A DNA stretch of 64,000 nucleotides from Methylotetracoccus oryzae (GTDB taxonomy: Bacteria; Pseudomonadota; Gammaproteobacteria; Methylococcales; Methylococcaceae), in contig NZ_SRSH01000004.1 of the NCBI RefSeq assembly GCF_006175985.1, forward strand, positions 213,319 to 277,318. The letters are read 5' to 3'. The position numbers and the translations under genes were made by a program. The notes under the pieces are model-generated. The model saw only the letters and a program-made list of their open reading frames with translations. It made no database searches and was not told the origin of the DNA. This document shows positions 52,821-60,488 of the stretch, piece after piece (position 1 is the stretch's first letter; each line of letters begins with the position of its first letter).

Positions 52821-53758
52821 CCGAAAGCTGGCCCCGACACGCGAGAACCATGGCAGTAACACCGAACCGAAGCGGCCCGGCGGCCGGATGCGCGACCCAG
52901 TTTGCCGCTGGCGTCGGCGAATTCGCCGAGAAGTACGACACCTGGCTGCTCGACCAATGGGGTGTTCTGCATGATGGGCATCAGCCCTTTCCCGGTGTGA
53001 TCGCCTGCCTGCGGCGGCTCGTTGGTCTGGGCAAGGACATCGTGGTGCTGAGCAACTCCGGAAAATCCGTCGCGGCGAACACCGCCCGCCTGGCTTCGCT
53101 GGGGATCAGCCCGCACCTCTACCGGGCCGTGGTAACCTCCGGCGAAATGGCGCGCGCCCTTCTGGCGAAGCGTGAACCGCCGTTCGAAGAGGCGCTGGGG
53201 CAGCGCTGCCTGCTGCTTAGCAGCGATCGCGACCGCTCGATCACCGATGGACTGCCCATAACCCGCGTCGCGACGGTCGGCGATGCCGACTTCATCCTGT
53301 TATCCGGTGTCGATGATTCTCTGCCGCGCAGCTACTACCAGGCGACCTTCGAGCTGGGCTGCGCGCGCGGCCTGCCCCTGATTTGCGCGAATCCGGATCT
53401 GATGCGCTTCACGGACGAGGGAGTGGCGCCGAGTGCCGGGGAATTCGCGCGCTTGTACGAAGACCTCGGCGGACGCGTGCAATACATCGGCAAACCTCAC
53501 CGGGCGATCTACCGGTTCGCACTGGCACAATGCCGTTCGGCCGACCCCGCCCGCACGATCGCGATCGGCGACTCGCTCTACCATGACATCGGTGGCGGCG
53601 GGCGGGCGGGCCTCGCGACGGCGTTCGTGACCGACGGAATACATCGGCACGAATTCGCCGCGGCGCATGACACCACAGAACGGCTCGCGCTGCTGCGGGA
53701 ACTGGTGCAGGATTACGGCGCCGAGCCCGACTGGGCGATCCGGGAGTTCCGCTGGTAG
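52802..53758 (+). CDS. HAD class IIA hydrolase-like protein (TIGR01459-type)
   Basis: 318 residues. Motif I is LLDQWGVLHDG, which has Trp where the second catalytic Asp of the HAD core usually sits; motif II VLSNSGK; motif III YIGKPH and IAIGDSLYHDIGGGGRAG. The D-x-W-G-V form is characteristic of the TIGR01459 subfamily, whose substrate is unknown. The start at 52802 lies in dabA's end and has GGAGG upstream; an ATG at 52850 is an alternative. The overlap implies coupled translation with dabA. Confidence 0.82.
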   Translation: MAANLLTESWPRHARTMAVTPNRSGPAAGCATQFAAGVGEFAEKYDTWLLDQWGVLHDGHQPFPGVIACLRRLVGLGKDIVVLSNSGKSVAANTARLASLGISPHLYRAVVTSGEMARALLAKREPPFEEALGQRCLLLSSDRDRSITDGLPITRVATVGDADFILLSGVDDSLPRSYYQATFELGCARGLPLICANPDLMRFTDEGVAPSAGEFARLYEDLGGRVQYIGKPHRAIYRFALAQCRSADPARTIAIGDSLYHDIGGGGRAGLATAFVTDGIHRHEFAAAHDTTERLALLRELVQDYGAEPDWAIREFRW

Positions 53759-53862
53759 GACCCGATCGACTCAGGCGACGCCTGCGCGCACCACGGCACG
53801 GTGGATTTTCGGTGTATGCTACCGGCCGCCGCAATGCCCCCGTCGCCTGAGGAATCCTCCGC

Positions 53863-55242
53863 ATGCTGAACCTGTCGCAGGCCGCCGCCGCCCTGAACTC
53901 CCCATTGCTGGGCGCAGACGCCGCCTTCACCTCGGTGTCGACGGACACGCGCACGATCGAACCCGGCGCCCTGTTCATCGCACTGAGGGGCGAACGGGTG
54001 GACGGACATGACTACCTCGAACTCGCACTAGAAAAGGGTGCCGCGGGCGCGCTGGTGGACCGCGCGGCCAATCTCACCGCCAGTCCGCTGTCGTCCCGGT
54101 TGCCACTGATCGAAGTCCACGACACCCGCGTCGCGCTGGGTCAGTTGGCGCACGACTGGCGTGGCCGGTTCAGCATACCGGTCATCGCCGTGACGGGCTC
54201 CAACGGCAAGACAACGGTGAAGGAAATGATCGCCGCCTGCCTGCGCGCCCACTTCGGGCCCGCCAACGTACTGGCCACCGCAGGCAACTTCAACAACGAC
54301 ATCGGTCTCCCGCTGACCCTGTTGCGCCTGCACGCCGACCACCGCGTCGCCGTGGTGGAACTCGGCATGAACCATCCCGGCGAAACCGCTCATCTCGCCG
54401 CGCTCGCCGAGCCCACCGTGGCACTGATCAACAACGCCCAGCGCGAACATCAGGAATTCATGAAAGATGTCGCCGCCGTGGCCGAAGAACACGGCGCCGT
54501 GATCGCGGCGCTGCCCGCAGACGGCACGGCCGTCATCAACGCCGACGACGAGCATGCCGGCTACTGGCGCACTCTCGCCGGGCACCGGACGGTGTTGTCT
54601 TTCGGCACCGAACCGAATGCCTCGGTCTCTGCCCAGTACCGGCTCGGCCCGGTATCCAGCGCGGTGGATCTCTTGTCATCGCTCGGTCGCGCCACCTTCG
54701 AACTCCGGGCGGCCGGACTTCACAACGTCCGGAATGCCCTGGCCGCCATTGCGGCCAGCGGGGCCGTCGGCGTCCCCGTCGCGACGGCCGCCAGGGCCCT
54801 CGGCGACTTCGAACCGGTCAAGGGTCGACTGCAGGCCAAACAAGGCCGCAATGGTTCGCTGATCATCGACGACACCTACAACGCCAATCCGGATTCGGTC
54901 AGGACGGCCATCGACGTGCTGGCGAAAAACCGGGCACTGAAGGTGCTCGTGCTGGGCGACATGGGCGAAGTCGGCGATCAGGGCCCCGCCTTTCATGAAG
55001 AGATCGGGCTTTACGCACGCGAACACGGTATCGATCGGTTGCTGGGGCTGGGCCCGCTGACCAAGACCGCCGTCGCCGCCTTCGGCCCTGCAGGAAAGCA
55101 CTTCGAGAACGTGGACGACCTCATTTCCGCGGCGTCCGAATTGCTGGACACTGCGCCCGCGGTGCTGGTCAAGGGCTCGCGCTTCATGCGCATGGAGCGC
55201 GTCGTGGACGCGCTCCTGCCGTCGGTTCCATCCTCGGACTGA
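53863..55242 (+). CDS. murF: UDP-N-acetylmuramoyl-tripeptide--D-alanyl-D-alanine ligase
   Basis: 459 residues, full length. Adds D-Ala-D-Ala in cytoplasmic peptidoglycan precursor synthesis. The ATP-binding P-loop IAVTGSNGKTTVKEM is at about residues 106-120; NNDIGLP and VVELGMNHPGE are typical of MurF, as are IDDTYNANPDS and VLGDMGEVG. It is isolated: no murE, mraY or ftsW lies next to it, whereas murF usually belongs to the dcw cluster. Confidence 0.95.
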   Translation: MLNLSQAAAALNSPLLGADAAFTSVSTDTRTIEPGALFIALRGERVDGHDYLELALEKGAAGALVDRAANLTASPLSSRLPLIEVHDTRVALGQLAHDWRGRFSIPVIAVTGSNGKTTVKEMIAACLRAHFGPANVLATAGNFNNDIGLPLTLLRLHADHRVAVVELGMNHPGETAHLAALAEPTVALINNAQREHQEFMKDVAAVAEEHGAVIAALPADGTAVINADDEHAGYWRTLAGHRTVLSFGTEPNASVSAQYRLGPVSSAVDLLSSLGRATFELRAAGLHNVRNALAAIAASGAVGVPVATAARALGDFEPVKGRLQAKQGRNGSLIIDDTYNANPDSVRTAIDVLAKNRALKVLVLGDMGEVGDQGPAFHEEIGLYAREHGIDRLLGLGPLTKTAVAAFGPAGKHFENVDDLISAASELLDTAPAVLVKGSRFMRMERVVDALLPSVPSSD

Positions 55243-55386
55243 TCCGGCTGTCAGCCGGGCGACTCGTGCAAGGAATGGGATTGCGGCAATGGACGCGGGG
55301 CTGCGGCCCCGACAGCACGGCGTGAAGCAGCCACCGGCCTGGATCACATTGTCTACGACCCGGCGGCAAGAGCCCCTCCGGCAAAC

Positions 55387-56241
55387 GTGCCAACAAACCA
55401 TAAGGCCAACCCGGTTAACGCCTGCGTATACATGCCTTGTTTCCATCGAGCCGCCGGTGCTGTAACGGCACAGACCGCGGTGACATCCCGAGCCTGGGGT
55501 AGCTCCCTCCCCTTCGTCGCCCCTGGTGCGCAACGCCGGATTGCCGGATTGCTGGCCGCCATGATCGGCGGCTGCAGCACGGACACCCCGCGCAACACTG
55601 TCGCCTTGAGCGCGCACTATCAGCCGCAATCGTTCATCATCTCGATCGACAGACCGGCGGAGAGGGCATTGTTGCACCAACCCAGCCGTCCCGCGGGCCC
55701 GCTAGGGAACGGCCTCGAGCCACTCGTCAAGGCAATGCGGTCGGCGGTGACGCGACATGGGGGCGACGGCCTGTCCGCTGTCCAACTGGGCGTGCCGATC
55801 CGGGTGGTCGTGCTGCTCCGAGAAGACGACGCACATCGGACGCATCACCAGGTGCTGGTCGATCCGAGCATCGAGGCCCGCAGTCCACGCAGGATCGGGT
55901 CCTGGGAACGATGCCTGTCCGTACCCTGGGGCTATCGCCATACGGAGCGCTCAGCCGAGGTGACCGTTCATTTTCGGGACCTGACGGGACAGTGGCACGA
56001 GGAACGGATCAGTGGCAGTGCGGCCGTCGTGCTGCAGCATGAGCTGGATCATCTGGACGGCTTGCTGTTGAGCGACGGACTGGAGCGGCAGGACTTCGTC
56101 CCCGAAGCCGCTATCGCGCGTGTGGCTGGCGCCGCCGAGGAGGCCTGCCGGGAAGCAGGCACCGCGCATTGCAGCCCCTTTATGGAGGCGGCCTGGCAGA
56201 CGTGGAGATCCGCTCCGCAGCCCTCGGCCCCCGCGCACTGA
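55387..56241 (+). CDS. peptide deformylase-like protein with lipoprotein-like N-terminus
   Basis: 284 residues from a GTG; an ATG at 55432 would give 269. The catalytic domain has the three deformylase motifs: GDGLSAVQLG, WERCLSVPW (metal ligand C176, but Gly replaced by Arg in the usual EGCLS) and QHELDHLDG (ligands H218 and H222, catalytic E219). Unlike cytoplasmic Def it has a long N-terminal extension with GLLAAMIGGC, which resembles a lipobox (Cys63). Whether it is exported is uncertain. Cytoplasmic Def is not encoded in this window. Confidence 0.72.
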   Translation: MPTNHKANPVNACVYMPCFHRAAGAVTAQTAVTSRAWGSSLPFVAPGAQRRIAGLLAAMIGGCSTDTPRNTVALSAHYQPQSFIISIDRPAERALLHQPSRPAGPLGNGLEPLVKAMRSAVTRHGGDGLSAVQLGVPIRVVVLLREDDAHRTHHQVLVDPSIEARSPRRIGSWERCLSVPWGYRHTERSAEVTVHFRDLTGQWHEERISGSAAVVLQHELDHLDGLLLSDGLERQDFVPEAAIARVAGAAEEACREAGTAHCSPFMEAAWQTWRSAPQPSAPAH

Positions 56242-56431
56242 CGAAGGATCCGGGCGAAGCGCATCGCCAGACGCTCGAAAATTACATCTTTCGATCATTG
56301 TATTGCGGCACAATTGGCGACGCAGAACAACGCCGGTGTACACTTTTTCGCCACGCAGGAACGCCGCGCAACGCGCCACCGTGCAGCCACTTTGTGAGCT
56401 ATCTCGAACCGACACCAAGGAGAGTATCGAC

Positions 56432-57304
56432 ATGAACAGACACGCGCTGCGATCCCCTACCGGGGTCAAGATGGCCGTGGCGCTGATCTTCGCCTGTGTT
56501 TTCGCCGGGCCGGCCGGAGCCGAATCGGGCAAGCCGACCAAGCAGCAAGCTCAGGCCAAACAGCCGGCGACCGTTGCGCCGGCTGCGGCTACGGTAACCC
56601 CGCAGGTCAGCGCGCAAGCGGACCGAATCCTGCAGGACATGAGCGACTACTTGAAGGCAGCCAACGAATTCAGCGTCCGTGCCGAAATCCTGTATGACGA
56701 TCTGCTGCCGTCAGGCCAGAAGCTGCTCTTCTCGGGGCGGAACGACATCGCCGTGCATCGCCCCGATCGCCTTTATTCGCACAGTACCGGCGACACCGGC
56801 GACAAGCGGCTCTGGTTCGACGGGAAACAGATCACGCTGCTGGACGATCGGCACGGCGTCTATGCGACCGAGAAGGCACCGGGAACGATCGACGCCACGC
56901 TCGATCATCTGATCAAGGAGTTGCACTTCACGCCGCCGCTGTCCGACCTGCTGTACTCCGACCCGCATGCGGTCCTGAGGCGCGGCACACTGTACGGTTT
57001 TCATGTCGGCATCAGCGACGTCGGCGGCCACCGCTGCCATCACCTCGCATTCATCGAGAACAGTGTCGACTGGCAAATCTGGATCGACGACGGGCTGATG
57101 CGGGTACCGCGAAAACTGGCGATCACCTACAAGACGCTCCCCGGAGCGCCGCAATTCATCGCGACACTGACCGACTGGAATTTCACCGCGCGCTTCGCCG
57201 ATTCGGTCTTCGTGCCGGCTCTGCCACCCAGTGCGCAACGAATCGAGTTCCTGAAGGCCGCGGCGGGACCCGCCACCAACGTCCCGGCAAAGGGGGCGAA
57301 ATGA
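56432..57304 (+). CDS. DUF2092 family exported protein
   Basis: 290 residues. Signal peptide (MAVALIFACVFAGPAGA) then an Ala/Lys/Gln-rich linker and a folded domain starting near ILQDMSDYLKAANEFSV, with FDGKQITLLDDRHGVYA and GHRCHHLAFIENSVDWQIWI, matching DUF2092, a beta-rich periplasmic family resembling LolA/LolB-type folds. AAGGAGA lies eight bases before the ATG. Its stop overlaps the start of the next gene (ATGA), so the two exported proteins are likely made together. Confidence 0.83.
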   Translation: MNRHALRSPTGVKMAVALIFACVFAGPAGAESGKPTKQQAQAKQPATVAPAAATVTPQVSAQADRILQDMSDYLKAANEFSVRAEILYDDLLPSGQKLLFSGRNDIAVHRPDRLYSHSTGDTGDKRLWFDGKQITLLDDRHGVYATEKAPGTIDATLDHLIKELHFTPPLSDLLYSDPHAVLRRGTLYGFHVGISDVGGHRCHHLAFIENSVDWQIWIDDGLMRVPRKLAITYKTLPGAPQFIATLTDWNFTARFADSVFVPALPPSAQRIEFLKAAAGPATNVPAKGAK

Positions 57305-58614
57305 AGACCGAGGAGGCAGTCATGAACGCAACAGTCATGTCATACAGCCGAGTTCGAAGCCGCGCGGGCGCAGGGCTGATCGGCGCGATGCTCGCCATCG
57401 CAGCGTGCCCGGAGTCGCATGCGCGCGGTGGCTTTGGCGGCGGCTTCGGCGGCGGACACTTCGGTGGGGGCGGGTTCGGCGGCGGTGGCTTCGGCGATCA
57501 CGTCGGAGGGGGTGCGTTCGGTTCCCGTTCGGGTGGCGGCGGGGACTTCGGAGGCGGTCGCGGCGACTTCGGCGACAACCGGGGCGGCAGCAGCGGCAGT
57601 GGTTTCGGTGGCGGCCGTGGCGACGACTTCGGCGATCGCTCCGCCGGGCAGGACGGCGGAGGCCAGCGTTTCGATCAGAACGACGGCGGCCAACGCTTCG
57701 GCGGCAGTGGCATCGGCTCGGGAAGTTTCGGCGGCGGCGGCCTGGGCAGCGTGCGAGCCTCGTCGAGCGACTCCGGTGTCGCACACGACTGGGGCAGTCG
57801 CTCGCAAACGAACCAGGGGAACCGCCAGCAGACCCTGCAAAGTGACGAGGCGAACCGCCAGCAGACGTTCCAGAACACGGCGGATGATCGACAAGGCACG
57901 GCGCAGCAGATGCAGCAAAACCGGTTCAACCAGCAGGAGTCCATGCAACAGAACCGCCAGAACCAGCAAGACTCGCTGCAGCAGAACCGCTACAACGAAG
58001 CCAACACGCTGCAGCAAAATGCCTACGCGCAGCAGAACAAGATGACGCAGACACACTACGACCATGCCACACAGGCGGTCCAGTATGCCGACCATCACGG
58101 ATATAACTACGGGTATTACGGCTATGCCGGCGTCTATCCTGCCTACTATGGCACCTGGGGCGGCTATTACGGCGGTCTGGCCATGGCAGGGATGACCGGG
58201 ATGATGATCGGCGCATCGATGGCGTCCATCCCCACCAACTCGACGACGGTAATCGTCGAGGGCAACCCCTACTACTACGCAGGCGGTGTCTATTACGCGC
58301 CGCAGGGGTCGCAGTACGTCGTCGTGCCGCCGCCCATGGGCGCAACCGTTCAGAGCCTGCCGCCGTCCTGCACGACCGTCTATGGGGCCGGCCAGGCTTT
58401 CATGGACTGCGGTGGCGCGTTCTACACCAAGACCAGCCAGGGGTACAAGGTTGTCGCCCCACCGCCCGGCCTGACCGTCAGCTCGATCCCCAATGGTGCG
58501 GCCACACGCAATGTCGCAGGCGTGCAATATCTCGAATACGGCGGCGTCTACTATCGGCCCTTCTACAGTGGGAGCGACGTGGTCTACCAGGTCGTCGCCA
58601 ATCCCGGCAGTTGA
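57301..58614 (+). CDS. exported Gly-rich and Gln/Asn-rich surface-like protein
   Basis: 437 residues. Signal peptide ending near PESHA, then a Gly/Phe-rich block (43-150, GFGGG repeats), a Gln/Asn-rich block (169-250, repeated QQNR units), a Tyr/Gly-rich segment (HGYNYGYYGYAG) and a C-terminal half with repeated YYYAGGVYY, FMDCGGAFY and YLEYGGVYY units, each a GGxYY motif after a hydrophobic strand. The C-terminal part resembles DUF6515-like proteins. Low complexity suggests a surface or matrix role. An ATG at 57322 is an alternative start. Confidence 0.8.
   Translation: MKTEEAVMNATVMSYSRVRSRAGAGLIGAMLAIAACPESHARGGFGGGFGGGHFGGGGFGGGGFGDHVGGGAFGSRSGGGGDFGGGRGDFGDNRGGSSGSGFGGGRGDDFGDRSAGQDGGGQRFDQNDGGQRFGGSGIGSGSFGGGGLGSVRASSSDSGVAHDWGSRSQTNQGNRQQTLQSDEANRQQTFQNTADDRQGTAQQMQQNRFNQQESMQQNRQNQQDSLQQNRYNEANTLQQNAYAQQNKMTQTHYDHATQAVQYADHHGYNYGYYGYAGVYPAYYGTWGGYYGGLAMAGMTGMMIGASMASIPTNSTTVIVEGNPYYYAGGVYYAPQGSQYVVVPPPMGATVQSLPPSCTTVYGAGQAFMDCGGAFYTKTSQGYKVVAPPPGLTVSSIPNGAATRNVAGVQYLEYGGVYYRPFYSGSDVVYQVVANPGS
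57424..58050 (+). repeat. low-complexity coding repeats (Gly-rich then Gln/Asn-rich)
   Basis: Within the exported protein gene, codons 43-150 repeat GGC/GGT-TTC units (GFGGG, GDFGG) and codons 169-250 repeat Gln/Asn-rich units (NRQQ, QQNR, NQQDS). The DNA is correspondingly repetitive and prone to long antisense open frames that are not genes. Confidence 0.75.
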
Positions 58615-58704
58615 GGCGGGGAGCGGCCGTCGACCGGACTTACGTCCGGACGTGCGGATGATGGCCGGCACCCGGGTCCCACCGGAAACATGCGGTTTTG
58701 CACT

Positions 58705-58725
58705 CCCGGGCGAAGGCCGCCCGGG
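58705..58725 (+). terminator. GC-rich stem-loop after the Gly-rich protein gene
   Basis: CCCGGGC and GCCCGGG form a 7-bp stem with a 7-base loop, 90 bases after the Gly-rich protein stop. No T-run, so it may be a terminator or simply a GC-rich palindrome. The rest of 58615-58880 shows no supported gene. Confidence 0.35.
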
Positions 58726-58880
58726 TCGGGGGTGCTGAGGCGACCCGGACGCTTCCTGCTGCTCGACTTCCGGGTTGCAGGCCTGTATCGTCTGATGTTG
58801 TTCCCGGTCGCAAGGGAATTCGCCGCGCCCGGCCTTGCCGGGCTCACCCCTTCGTTCCATCACTGCCCTCGGAGAAATTC

Positions 58881-59141
58881 ATGTCTTGGAGCGATTTTCC
58901 AGGCATTCGTCACCTCAAACGTGCCTGGTTACGGTTGACGCAGTCGATCGCGCAGGACGTGCCCGATCGCGTCGCCAAGTGTGAATTCGACTGCCATCGC
59001 ACCGATTGCGAGCCCAGCGCCATTCGCGACTGTGAGCAGCGAGTCGACTACGCCGAGGCTGAGCGACGCATTCACGTGGTCAAGCGTGAGTCGGAAACGG
59101 CCGAGGAAGAACCCAAACCTCGCGACGCCGCCCAGGGTTGA
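58881..59141 (+). CDS. small Cys-rich protein, unknown function
   Basis: 86 residues with the pattern CEFDC-x4-C-x7-C (KCEFDCHRTDCEPSAIRDC), a motif I recognise from short proteins in related bacteria, followed by an acidic/basic tail. No signal peptide or TM segment. GGAGA six bases before the ATG supports the start. The cysteines might bind metal; function unknown. Upstream of moaB on the same strand. Confidence 0.6.
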   Translation: MSWSDFPGIRHLKRAWLRLTQSIAQDVPDRVAKCEFDCHRTDCEPSAIRDCEQRVDYAEAERRIHVVKRESETAEEEPKPRDAAQG

Positions 59142-59195
59142 TCCGCAAAGCGCCCGGCTCGCGCCGGGAGATCGACACCGTTTTCACTCGCTGCC

Positions 59196-59720
59196 ATGAT
59201 CGAAGAATCCCGTGCTTTCCTGCCGCTGGCCATCGCCATTCTGACGGTTTCGGATTCCCGCACGGAGGAGAACGACACTTCCGGCCGAACCCTGGCTGAC
59301 CGCATTGGCAATGCCGGGCACCGGGTCGTCGACAGGCGGATCGTTCCGGACAACATCTATCGAATCCGGGCGGTAGTCTCGGACTGGATCGCCGACCCCG
59401 AGGTTCAGGTCGTCATCACGACCGGGGGCACGGGGGTCACGGGCCGGGACGGCACGCCCGAAGCGGTCTCGGTGTTGTTCGACAAGACCCTCGAGGGCTT
59501 CGGCGAGATTTTTCGCGCGCTCTCGCTGCAGGAGATCGGGACCTCGACGATTCAGTCGCGAGCGATCGCCGGGGTCGCCAACGGTACTTACCTCTTCTGC
59601 CTACCCGGATCGACCGGCGCCTGCCGCACGGGTTGGGACCAACTGATCAGCGCCCAGCTCGATGCGCGCACCCGTCCGTGCAACCTGGCCGAACTGCTGC
59701 CGCGACTCAAGGAAGCCTGA
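59196..59720 (+). CDS. moaB: molybdenum cofactor biosynthesis protein MoaB
   Basis: 174 residues. Adenylates or otherwise handles molybdopterin in molybdenum cofactor synthesis. Motifs: AILTVSDSRTEENDTSGRT, VVITTGGTGVTGRDGTPEA and FCLPGSTGACR, all typical of the MoaB/MogA fold. Cytoplasmic. No other moa or moe gene is nearby. Confidence 0.93.
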   Translation: MIEESRAFLPLAIAILTVSDSRTEENDTSGRTLADRIGNAGHRVVDRRIVPDNIYRIRAVVSDWIADPEVQVVITTGGTGVTGRDGTPEAVSVLFDKTLEGFGEIFRALSLQEIGTSTIQSRAIAGVANGTYLFCLPGSTGACRTGWDQLISAQLDARTRPCNLAELLPRLKEA

Positions 59721-59789
59721 AACCCCGAAGGAAAACAGGCCGGAAGCCGGGGACTGCCTCTTACCGCCCGACTGCCATAGGCAAACACC

Positions 59790-60470
59790 ATGCTCGAACT
59801 CACCCTTGCCGCGCTGTTCTTTTTCGCCATCCATGTCGGAATCGCCGGCACCCGGCTGCGAGACGTGCTGGTTGCCCGCCGGGGCGAAGGCGCCTTCCGT
59901 GCCGGCTTTTCGGTGCTGTCGGTCCTCGGCATCATCTGGCTGACCTACGCCTACCGCCAGGCCCCCTATATCGAAACCTGGGGCCAACTGACCTGGTTCA
60001 AGCCCGTCGCCGTATTCCTGATGCTGATCGCCTTCCTGCTCGTCGTGGCCGGAGGCACGACCAAAAACCCCACCGCCGTCGGCGGCGAGAGCGCGCTGCA
60101 GCAGGCCGACCCGGCACGGGGCGTGCTGCGCATCACGCGCCACCCATTTCTCTGGGGCGTCTCGCTGTGGGCGCTGACGCACCTGATCGCTAATGGCGAC
60201 CTGGCGGCGCTGATCCTGTTCGGCTCCCTGCTCGTCATGTGCCTGCTCGGCACCCGCTCGATCGATGCCAAGCGCCGCCGCGCCTGCGGCAGCGACTGGG
60301 AGCGCTTCGTCGCCGTCACATCCAATATCCCCTTCGTCGCGATCAAGGAGAAACGGAACCACTTCAGCTTCCGCGAGATCGGCTGGGCGCGCCTGGCCGG
60401 CGGCCTGTTCGTCTATCTCGCGATGATGCACTTCCACCTGAAGCTGTTCGGCGTGTCGCCGCTGTTCTAG
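59790..60470 (+). CDS. NnrU family membrane protein
   Basis: 226 residues with about five hydrophobic segments and the NnrU-type blocks FFAIHVGIAGTRLRD, RGVLRITRHPFLWGVSLWA and LLGTRSIDAKRRRA. NnrU proteins are linked to nitric oxide and denitrification gene sets in some bacteria, but here no such genes flank it. Convergent with hsdR, 18 bases apart. Confidence 0.85.
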   Translation: MLELTLAALFFFAIHVGIAGTRLRDVLVARRGEGAFRAGFSVLSVLGIIWLTYAYRQAPYIETWGQLTWFKPVAVFLMLIAFLLVVAGGTTKNPTAVGGESALQQADPARGVLRITRHPFLWGVSLWALTHLIANGDLAALILFGSLLVMCLLGTRSIDAKRRRACGSDWERFVAVTSNIPFVAIKEKRNHFSFREIGWARLAGGLFVYLAMMHFHLKLFGVSPLF

Positions 60471-60488
60471 GCGTCTCTCCCAGGCGCA

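Noticed and set aside
57340..58863. A 507-codon open frame on the minus strand over the Gly-rich protein gene.
   Set aside because: It is the complement of a highly repetitive, GC-rich coding sequence; the plus-strand protein has a signal peptide, a coupled start and ordered repeats, while the minus frame has no recognisable domain.
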